Positions 1 to 4,792 of a stretch of DNA of 6,707 nt are shown here, one piece after another. Both the position numbers and the translations under genes were made by a program. Every line of letters starts with the position of its first letter. Within the stretch, counting starts at the first letter, position 1. The stretch comes from an uncultured Clostridia bacterium (GTDB taxonomy: Bacteria; Bacillota; Clostridia; Christensenellales; Borkfalkiaceae): assembly GCA_947629845.1 (NCBI GenBank), contig CANRFD010000071.1, forward strand, positions 1-6,707, given 5' to 3'. Under the pieces are notes generated by a model. That model was not told the DNA's origin, searched no databases, and saw only the letters and a program-made list of their open reading frames with translations.

Positions 1-1082
1 CGGCCCGTGAACTCGTCGACGATGACGATCTCGTCGTTGCCGTCCTTATCCTTGTTGATGATGTACTCCTCGTTGAGATGGAAGAGCTTGTGCGCCTTGA
101 GCGCCTGCTGGATGTGGTGGTTGAGCGAGGAATGGGCGACGTCGGCAATGCTGTCGATGCCGAAGAATTTTTCCGCCTTCTCCGCGCCGAACTCGGTGAG
201 CTGCACCTGCTTGTCCTTGCGCTCGACGACGTAATCCCAGTTGAGCGCCTCCGCCTGCGCCAGCTTGCGTTCGCCGACGGCGCGCGCCTGCTTCTTTTTG
301 CGGCTCTCCTCCGCCTCGAGATCCTTGAGCTCGTCGTCGAAGCCGCCCGTGAGCGTGCGGACGAACTTATCCACCTGCACGTAGAGGTCGGACGACTGCT
401 CGCCCTTGCCCGAGATGATGAGCGGCGTCCTCGCTTCGTCGATGAGAATGGAGTCCACCTCGTCGACGATGGCGAAGTTGAGCCCGCGCTGCACCATTGC
501 GGGGAGATCGGATTTGAGATTGTCACGAAGGTAATCGAAGCCGAACTCGTTGTTGGTTCCGTAAGTAATGTCGCACTGATAGGCGGCGCGCTTGTCGTCG
601 TCGGTCATGCCGGGGACGACGACGCCCACGGTGAGCCCCATGAAGCGGTGCACCTTGCCCATCCATTCCGCGTCGCGGCGGGCGAGGTAATCGTTGACCG
701 TGACGATGTGGACGCCCTTTCCGCCCAATGCCTCGAGGTAGGCGGGAAGCGTTGCGACGAGCGTTTTGCCTTCGCCCGTCTTCATCTCGGCGATGCGCCC
801 CTGAAAGAGGCAGATGCCGCCGACGATCTGCACGTGGAAGTGCTTCATGCCGAGAACGCGCGCGCTCGCTTCACGCAGGGCGGCGTATGCGTCGGGAAGG
901 ATCTGCTCGAGCGTTTCGCCCTTGGAGAGCCTGTCTTTGAATACCGCGGTCTGCCCCTGCAGCTCCGCGTCGCTCATCGCCTGATATTTGGGCTCGAGCG
1001 CCTCTACCTTCCGCGCCGTCTTGTTGAGCTTTTTCAAGCTCCTGCGGCTGTCGCCGTTTTTAACGTATTTGATGATACCCAT
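1..1082 (-). CDS. secA: SecA preprotein translocase ATPase, N-terminal 360 codons (cut by window edge)
   Basis: SecA is the cytosolic ATPase that pushes unfolded preproteins through the SecYEG channel. Read from the ATG at 1082, the protein begins MGIIKYVKNGD. It shows the Walker A motif MKTGEGKT (about residues 100-107), VNDYLARRDAEWMG (129-142), the SecA signature ITYGTNNEFGFDYLRDN (172-188), the Walker B/DEAD-equivalent VDEVDSILIDEARTP (206-220) followed by LIISG, then the start of the preprotein cross-linking domain. The last codons read VDEFTG, matching the SecA VDEFTGR motif. The remaining roughly 450-550 residues lie beyond base 1. The start is supported by a GGAG at 1091-1094, 8 nt upstream, and by a promoter further up. 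The DeoC-like gene upstream ends 161 bp away, so secA is probably transcribed on its own. Nothing in the visible part looks damaged. Identification is essentially certain. Confidence 0.97.
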   Translation of the reverse strand, partial: MGIIKYVKNGDSRRSLKKLNKTARKVEALEPKYQAMSDAELQGQTAVFKDRLSKGETLEQILPDAYAALREASARVLGMKHFHVQIVGGICLFQGRIAEMKTGEGKTLVATLPAYLEALGGKGVHIVTVNDYLARRDAEWMGKVHRFMGLTVGVVVPGMTDDDKRAAYQCDITYGTNNEFGFDYLRDNLKSDLPAMVQRGLNFAIVDEVDSILIDEARTPLIISGKGEQSSDLYVQVDKFVRTLTGGFDDELKDLEAEESRKKKQARAVGERKLAQAEALNWDYVVERKDKQVQLTEFGAEKAEKFFGIDSIADVAHSSLNHHIQQALKAHKLFHLNEEYIINKDKDGNDEIVIVDEFTG

Positions 1083-1109
1083 GCTCTATGCTCCGTTTTA
1101 CGCCGAATT

Positions 1110-1133
1110 GTCGGGCGTATACTATCACCCGAC
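1110..1133. promoter_or_regulatory. Inverted repeat at the predicted secA transcription start
   Basis: GTCGGG (1110-1115) and CCCGAC (1128-1133) are perfect inverted 6-mers around a 12-nt centre. One further G-C pair and a G-T wobble extend the stem to 8. It begins 1 bp past the secA -10 and covers the predicted start site, where a repressor operator would sit. It could equally fold as a hairpin in the 5' leader. Function is inferred from position only. Confidence 0.35.
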
Positions 1134-1134
1134 T

Positions 1135-1162
1135 ATTGTACAATATTTTCGGAAAAAATCAA
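1135..1162 (-). promoter_or_regulatory. Predicted sigma-A promoter of secA
   Basis: On the minus strand there is a -35 TTGATT (1157-1162), a 16-bp spacer and a -10 TACAAT (1135-1140). The expected transcription start is near 1128, giving a leader of about 46 nt before the secA ATG, which contains the GGAG ribosome binding site. The spacer end and -10 (AAAATATTGTACAAT) closely match those of the nadD promoter in this window. Confidence 0.7.
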
Positions 1163-1180
1163 AGCGATTTTCGGGCACTT

Positions 1181-1227
1181 TTGCGAATTTCTCGCAATGC
1201 GTTTCGCTCTGCGAAAAAACTTTTCGC
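1181..1227. other. Cluster of small GCGAA/TTCGC hairpins between the DeoC-like gene and secA
   Basis: Three short perfect inverted repeats lie side by side: TTGCGA/TCGCAA (1181-1197, 5-nt loop), TTTCGC/GCGAAA (1203-1216, with only a few loop bases) and GCGAAAA/TTTTCGC (1211-1227, 3-nt loop). The last two share an arm, so only one can form at a time. On the minus strand they follow the DeoC-like stop codon by 16 nt and may end that transcript, although no U-tract follows. On the plus strand the third hairpin is followed by five T's, but no plus-strand gene ends here. Confidence 0.35.
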
Positions 1228-1243
1228 TTTTTCGACGCGTTTT

Positions 1244-1999
1244 TCAGTTTTCGCCGCCGTCGCGGGGCGGAACTTGCTCCTCCGTTCCCTCCCCGAGGGC
1301 ACGGTAGAGTTCCTCCGCGAGCTCCCCGCAGACGTGCGAAGAGACGTGCGAGGCGCCCGCCCGCACCGCCGTACGGAGCTGTGCGGCGTTCTCCGCACCC
1401 GAGCAGTGCACCGCGAGCTTGCCCGCCCCGACGGTAAGCGCACGCAGAATGAGCTGGGCTTCGGCGCGCACGCACACGCCGTCCGCCCTTCCGTCGCACG
1501 CGGCGCGCGCCCCGAGGACGACGTCGTCCTCCGAGAGGCTCCTGTCGTCGAGCACGACGAGCAGCGCGGCCTTCTTCACCGCCCGGCGGACTTTTTTGAT
1601 CTCCCGCTTCAGATACGATGCGTTGCCGCTTATGACGGCGGAATAGCACAGCGAGAGGCAGACGGCCCGCGCCCCCTGCTTTACGGCGCGCTTTGCCTCC
1701 GCCTTTTTGACGGCGGGCAGACTTTCCCCCGTTCCGCCGACGGCGCAGAGGGTGACGGCGTCGCACCCCGCGAGAAACTTCCGCGCGGCGCAGACGTGCA
1801 CGGGCGAGACGAGCACGCCGTAGGCGCCGAGCTTCTTCGCGCAGTCGCACGCCGCCTTGAGCGCATGGCGGTCGGTCTCCCGCCGCGACGCGTCCACCAC
1901 CACCTTCTTCAGAAGAAGGGCGATCTCCGCCTCCCGCCTGCTGCGCTTGAACTCCCCGAACTCCGCGGCCTCTTCCGCGGAAATGACTGTTGTCTCCAT
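1244..1999 (-). CDS. DeoC-like TIM-barrel protein lacking the aldolase catalytic residues
   Basis: This 251-residue protein resembles deoxyribose-phosphate aldolase (DeoC; usually 210-260 residues) in its order of motifs. These include AKKLGAYGVLVSPVHVCAA (about 54-72), CDAVTLCAVGG (79-89), KAEAKRAVKQGARAVCLSL (99-117), LLVVLDDRSLSEDDV (146-160), RADGVCVRAE (171-180), KLAVHCSGAENAAQL (194-208) and VRAGASHVSS (212-221). By my hand alignment the DeoC catalytic residues are all replaced: the Asp of GADEID by C114, the Schiff-base Lys of DFIKTSTG by C176, and the Lys of GVKPAGG by H198. The usual phosphate-loop GGIRT is replaced too. It has 11 cysteines, a high number for this length. The ATG at 1999 has no clear Shine-Dalgarno, and upstream codons in frame offer only an unlikely 41-residue extension running into the divergent gene. 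It has no signal peptide or membrane helix. Substrate and role are unknown, and loss of aldolase activity is inferred. Confidence 0.75.
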   Translation of the reverse strand: METTVISAEEAAEFGEFKRSRREAEIALLLKKVVVDASRRETDRHALKAACDCAKKLGAYGVLVSPVHVCAARKFLAGCDAVTLCAVGGTGESLPAVKKAEAKRAVKQGARAVCLSLCYSAVISGNASYLKREIKKVRRAVKKAALLVVLDDRSLSEDDVVLGARAACDGRADGVCVRAEAQLILRALTVGAGKLAVHCSGAENAAQLRTAVRAGASHVSSHVCGELAEELYRALGEGTEEQVPPRDGGEN

Positions 2000-2008
2000 G
2001 CGACGGAT

Positions 2009-2030
2009 TTTTCCCGAAAAGTTCGGAAAA
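2009..2030. other. Imperfect hairpin in the leader of the DeoC-like gene
   Basis: TTTTCC-(C)-GAA and TTC-GGAAAA pair around a 3-nt loop, giving 9 base pairs with one bulged C. On the minus strand it ends 9 nt before the ATG at 1999 and occupies the place where a ribosome binding site would be expected. It may therefore affect translation of the DeoC-like gene. No U-tract follows, so it does not look like a terminator. Confidence 0.3.
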
Positions 2031-2039
2031 TATCCCCTT

Positions 2040-2064
2040 TCCGTACATTTTATGACAGTACGGA
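2040..2064. promoter_or_regulatory. Palindromic dyad between divergent genes (candidate operator)
   Basis: TCCGTAC (2040-2046) and GTACGGA (2058-2064) are perfect 7-bp inverted arms around an 11-nt AT-rich centre. The dyad lies between the DeoC-like gene (minus, start 1999) and the 81-residue membrane protein gene (plus, start 2082). The size and symmetry fit a dimeric repressor site that could control both. I could not place a convincing promoter for either gene, so this is a candidate only. Confidence 0.4.
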
Positions 2065-2081
2065 CGTGGTAGGGTGTCGGT

Positions 2082-2327
2082 ATGAACCTTCTCTCCGTCC
2101 AAGGGCTCGGATTTTTGTACACCGCATGCCTGTTCCTTTTCTGCCTCGCCGTCGTGCACCTTGTAAAACTCGCGCGGATCGGCTACCGCACGCTCGGCAA
2201 AAAGCTGCCGCCCGAAAAGCCCAAGCGGCAAAAGCCCGAAAAGGAGCCCGTCTACTTCATCGTCGAGCGCAAAAAAAAGCGCTCGAAGCCCGAGTATACC
2301 GAGCCCAAGCGCATTTCATTCAAATGA
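2082..2327 (+). CDS. Small membrane-anchored basic protein, unknown function
   Basis: This 81-residue protein has one predicted membrane helix at about residues 6-29 (GLGFLYTACLFLFCLAVVHLV). A strongly basic tail rich in Lys, Pro and Glu follows (LPPEKPKRQKPEKE), then a C-terminal segment PVYFIVERKKKRSK...EPKRISFK. The positive tail suggests an N-out/C-in topology with the tail in the cytoplasm, perhaps touching nucleic acid, the membrane surface or a partner protein. The ATG at 2082 is preceded by AGGG (2071-2074) at a spacing of 7. The gene is divergent from the DeoC-like gene and convergent with rsfS, with 51 bp between stop codons and no clear terminator. The YFIVERKK/EPK tail looks constrained, and I recall similar tails in Clostridial hypothetical proteins, but I cannot name a family. 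Coding status rests on the ribosome binding site, the fit between divergent and convergent neighbours, and the sensible domain structure. Confidence 0.8.
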   Translation: MNLLSVQGLGFLYTACLFLFCLAVVHLVKLARIGYRTLGKKLPPEKPKRQKPEKEPVYFIVERKKKRSKPEYTEPKRISFK

Positions 2328-2378
2328 TCGTGCGAAGTTTTTAAGAAGTTTCGGCGGGGCGCTTGTTCGCGCGGACGC

Positions 2379-2729
2379 TCATTCCTCGTAGCGTTCGACG
2401 TTTTTGCCGCTGTCCCACAGGCGTTCGAGGTAGTAGAACAGGCGCGACTCCTCGTTGAACACGTGCACGACGACGTCGCCGTAGTCGATGACGCCCCATC
2501 TGCCCTCGCGAAGCCCCTCCGTGCGGACGGGCGCGAGGTCGTAATTCTTCTTCATGAGTTCCTCCACGTTGTCGCAGAGCGCGCGCACCTGCGTCGTGGA
2601 CTTGCCGCTGCCGATGACGAAATAGCTGCACACCACCGTCTGTTCGCTGACGTTGAGAATGACGATGTCCTGCGCCTTCTTATCGGACATGATCTTTGCT
2701 ACGGCCTTTGCGATTTGATAACTTTCCAT
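2379..2729 (-). CDS. rsfS: Ribosome silencing factor RsfS
   Basis: RsfS (DUF143/Iojap family) binds ribosomal protein uL14 on the 50S subunit and blocks joining with 30S, lowering translation in slow growth or starvation. The 116-residue product has the usual family length and motifs: QDIVILNVSEQT (about 20-31), CSYFVIGSGKSTTQVRAL (34-51), EGLREGRWGVIDYGDVVVHVF (71-91) and RLFYYLERLW (96-105). The start chosen is the ATG at 2729, which has AAAGGGG 7 nt upstream. An ATG 12 codons further up in the same frame has no comparable site and would add a non-family extension, MRDINNKKRGNF. It lies 42 nt downstream of the nadD-yqeK stop on the same strand, so the two are probably co-transcribed, as is common in Firmicutes. 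A weak internal promoter (TTGGTT, 18 bp, TATTAT) is possible in the gap. Confidence 0.95.
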   Translation of the reverse strand: MESYQIAKAVAKIMSDKKAQDIVILNVSEQTVVCSYFVIGSGKSTTQVRALCDNVEELMKKNYDLAPVRTEGLREGRWGVIDYGDVVVHVFNEESRLFYYLERLWDSGKNVERYEE

Positions 2730-2736
2730 AAAATTT

Positions 2737-2743
2737 CCCCTTT
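2737..2743 (-). promoter_or_regulatory. Ribosome binding site that fixes the rsfS start
   Basis: AAAGGGG on the minus strand lies 7 nt before the ATG at 2729. It supports that start over the in-frame ATG 36 nt upstream. Confidence 0.7.
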
Positions 2744-2771
2744 TTTTGTTGTTTATGTCACGCATAATACT

Positions 2772-3893
2772 TCAATTATGACGCTTTAACCAAGAATATG
2801 CCTGCTCTGTGAGCGGGTAGACGGGCGCACCCGTTGCCTTGAGATGGGCGAGCTGGTGTTCGAGCGCGGCGAGGAGGCATTCGTCGAGATCGCGCCAGAA
2901 GAGCGCGCGGAGCGCTTCGACGCCCGAAAAATCCCGCCCCTCTTCGACGAGGTCGGCAAGGTAGATGAGCTTGCCGAGGGTCGTCATGTTCTCTCTGCCG
3001 CTGGCGTGGTAGCGGATGGCGTCGAGCACCTCTTCATCGGTGACGCCGAAGAGATGTTCGGCGAGGTAGGCGCCCGTGTATTGGTGCACCACGGGCTCCG
3101 GGACGCCTTCGGGAAGGGAAAAGCCCTCGAGACGGGGCGAACCGGGGAGGACGTACTTCCCGCAGTCGTGCAAGGCGGCCGCGAGGAGCGCCTTCCTTTC
3201 GGGGACGCCGGCGCTGCGGGAGCGGGAGACCGCCATGCGGGCGACGCGGTAGCTGTGTTCCCGCCTCTCCTCCTTCTCCAAAGAGAGCGCGGCGGGGATG
3301 GCTTCCACCGCATACAGTCCGCGGTCTGCGATGTAGGCGGCGACGGCGGGCGGGAGCGCATCGTTGGTGCGGCCGAACGCGAGATCGACGCGGATGCGGC
3401 TGGAGGAGACGGCCGAACCTTCGAAGGGAAGGGAGAGAAAGCCGACGCCGAAGCGTTCGAGAAAACGCGCGCGGAGGGGCTCCGTCTTTTGCCCGTCCCT
3501 TCCGCAGGCGACGAGGGTCACGTTGGACAGAATGTTTTCCGGCATGCGCCACGAGAAGAAGTTCTCCAGCATGTCCGCCCCCACGAGGAAGTAGATGTTC
3601 GCTTCGGGAAAGCGGGCGCGGAAGTTGCGGCAGGTCAGGTAGGTGTAGCTCGTGCCCTGCGCTTCGATCTCGCAGCCGCTCGCTTCCACATAGGGATGGC
3701 CTTGGAAGGCGAGGCGGCACATCTGCAGCCGCTCCTGCCCGCTCGCGACGGCGCCGTACGCCTTGTGGGGCGCCACGTAGGACGGGATGACGAACGCTTT
3801 GTCGAGCGAGAGCGCCGCTTGGGCGGCCTCGACAAGGCGGATGTGCTCGGAGTGGACGGGGTCGAACGACCCGCCGAAAAGCGCGATGTTCAT
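2772..3893 (-). CDS. nadD-yqeK: NadD-YqeK fusion: nicotinate-nucleotide adenylyltransferase plus HD-domain Ap4A hydrolase
   Basis: The 373-residue protein joins two enzymes usually encoded by adjacent genes. Residues 1 to about 197 are NadD, which adenylates nicotinate mononucleotide to deamido-NAD. It shows MNIALFGGSFDPVH (1-14), IPSYVAPHK (36-44), VGADMLENFFSW (104-115) and SSSRIR (163-168, the family's SSTxIR). Residues from about 203 on are YqeK, an HD-domain hydrolase of diadenosine tetraphosphate. Its visible metal ligands are H213, H242-D243 (LHDCGK), H270 (VVHQYTG), H296 (IRYHASG) and D314 (YLADLVE). The (H/T)xGH nucleotidyltransferase motif reads HSEH, with Glu for Gly, which I believe is common among Clostridial NadD proteins. 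The ATG at 3893 is chosen because the protein then begins as NadD family members do. An upstream ATG at 3941 would add 16 residues encoded across the promoter. It is the first gene of an operon with rsfS. Both active sites look intact. Confidence 0.95.
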   Translation of the reverse strand: MNIALFGGSFDPVHSEHIRLVEAAQAALSLDKAFVIPSYVAPHKAYGAVASGQERLQMCRLAFQGHPYVEASGCEIEAQGTSYTYLTCRNFRARFPEANIYFLVGADMLENFFSWRMPENILSNVTLVACGRDGQKTEPLRARFLERFGVGFLSLPFEGSAVSSSRIRVDLAFGRTNDALPPAVAAYIADRGLYAVEAIPAALSLEKEERREHSYRVARMAVSRSRSAGVPERKALLAAALHDCGKYVLPGSPRLEGFSLPEGVPEPVVHQYTGAYLAEHLFGVTDEEVLDAIRYHASGRENMTTLGKLIYLADLVEEGRDFSGVEALRALFWRDLDECLLAALEHQLAHLKATGAPVYPLTEQAYSWLKRHN

Positions 3894-3899
3894 ACCGCG

Positions 3900-3928
3900 A
3901 TTATACAATATTTTTTTGGCGTTTGCAA
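3900..3928 (-). promoter_or_regulatory. Consensus sigma-A promoter of nadD-yqeK, predicted leaderless
   Basis: On the minus strand TTGCAA (3923-3928), a 17-bp spacer and TATAAT (3900-3905) form a near-perfect promoter. Only CGCGGT separates the -10 from the nadD ATG at 3893, so the predicted transcription start falls on or next to the A of the start codon. No Shine-Dalgarno is present, which agrees with a leaderless mRNA. Confidence 0.75.
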
Positions 3929-3964
3929 GTTTAATCGGCATTTTTTCCGTCAAAAATCGATGGC

Positions 3965-4720
3965 ATGAAAAAAGTGCCTCTCTCTATGATCTCCGACGTC
4001 CTCTTCTATGGCGCGGCCGTCGGGTTTTTCGTCCTCGGGCTGCTGCGGTACTTCCGCACCCCCCTCGCCCTCTGCATCGTGCTCGCCGTCGCGTTTGCCT
4101 TTGCGACGGGGTGCTTCGTCGCCCTCTTCCTCTATGGCAGGAACAGGAAGAAGTGGCTCTCGAAGCGGCAGCGCGAAGAGCGGGAGGCGCTGATGCTGCA
4201 TCTCACCCTCGAGAAGGAGGAACGCGTGCGGGACGCGCTGCTTGCCGCCCTGACCGCCGACGGAAAGACGGCGCACTGCGAGGGCGAAGGGCTGCGCGTG
4301 GACGACACGCTGTACCTTCCTGTTTTTACGATGCAGCCCGTCTCCGCCGACGAGGTGGCGCGGCTGTTGCGCCTGCACGGCACGCAGCCCTTTGCGCTCG
4401 TGTGCAATGCGGTCACGCCCGAGGCGCAAAAACTGCTGGCCTCCTTCGGGCGGAAGGCGGTGTGCGGCGACGAGGTATACGACCTGTTCACCCGCACGCA
4501 GACGACGCCGTCGCCGCTCATCTGTGCGGAGATCCCGCGGAAAACGGTGCGGCAGCGGCTTGTGCGCTCCTTCTCCAAGACCAACGCGCGCCCCTTTTTT
4601 GTGAGCGGACTGCTCCTCCTCGTGATGAGCTTGTTTACCATCTTCCCGACCTATTACGTCGTGACGGGGAGCATTTTGCTCGTCTCTTCGGTGCTCGTGC
4701 GGGCGTTTGGGTACGCATAA
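3965..4720 (+). CDS. Four-helix membrane protein with a cytosolic, possibly Mrr-like domain
   Basis: This 251-residue protein has two N-terminal membrane helices (about 9-29 and 33-57), a charged soluble domain (58-208) and two C-terminal helices (about 210-228 and 229-247). The basic NRKKW after helix 2 and RQRLVRSFSK before helix 3 place the soluble domain in the cytoplasm. The segment FALVCNAVTPEAQKLLASFGRKAVCGDEVYDLF (143-175, mixed alpha/beta) resembles the end of Mrr-type endonuclease domains, where a strand and 'T..A...A' helix precede a 'L.DG..L..L' strand and helix. The catalytic D...QxK residues of that fold are not apparent, so nuclease activity is doubtful. The ATG at 3965 has no clear ribosome binding site. 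The gene is divergent from nadD-yqeK with 71 bp between, and ends at the shared terminator near 4759. Function unknown; the Mrr link is a tentative inference. Confidence 0.8.
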   Translation: MKKVPLSMISDVLFYGAAVGFFVLGLLRYFRTPLALCIVLAVAFAFATGCFVALFLYGRNRKKWLSKRQREEREALMLHLTLEKEERVRDALLAALTADGKTAHCEGEGLRVDDTLYLPVFTMQPVSADEVARLLRLHGTQPFALVCNAVTPEAQKLLASFGRKAVCGDEVYDLFTRTQTTPSPLICAEIPRKTVRQRLVRSFSKTNARPFFVSGLLLLVMSLFTIFPTYYVVTGSILLVSSVLVRAFGYA

Positions 4721-4758
4721 ACGGCTATTATGTTACACATAGTACTTCGCAAAGTTGC

Positions 4759-4786
4759 AAAAACGCCCATGTTTGCGGGCGTTTTT
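4759..4786. terminator. Bidirectional intrinsic terminator
   Basis: AAAAACGCCC (4759-4768) and GGGCGTTTTT (4777-4786) are perfect 10-bp inverted arms around an 8-nt loop, with a T-tract on both strands. It follows the membrane protein stop by 38 nt (plus) and the nnr stop by 6 nt (minus), so it should terminate both convergent transcripts. Confidence 0.92.
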
Positions 4787-4792
4787 CCTATT

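Noticed and set aside
78..1307. Long plus-strand open frame (409 codons) opposite secA
   Set aside because: It is fully antisense to an unmistakable SecA sequence. Its protein has no family motifs and is a by-product of GC-rich codon use.
1125..2231. 368-codon minus-strand open frame overlapping the DeoC-like gene
   Set aside because: Its product is Arg/Gly-rich low-complexity sequence. The overlapping frame at 1244-1999 has recognisable DeoC-like structure, so this one is a shadow.
2328..2378. Terminator between the convergent 81-residue gene and rsfS
   Set aside because: Only short 4-5 bp inverted repeats without T-tracts were seen, not enough to call a terminator.
3916..3944. Plus-strand promoter (TTGGCG, 17 bp, CATTTT) for the membrane protein gene
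   Set aside because: The -10 matches consensus at only three positions and the -35 at four, too weak to annotate.
2844..3968. 374-codon plus-strand open frame opposite nadD-yqeK
   Set aside because: Antisense to intact NadD and YqeK motifs, with no recognisable domain of its own.
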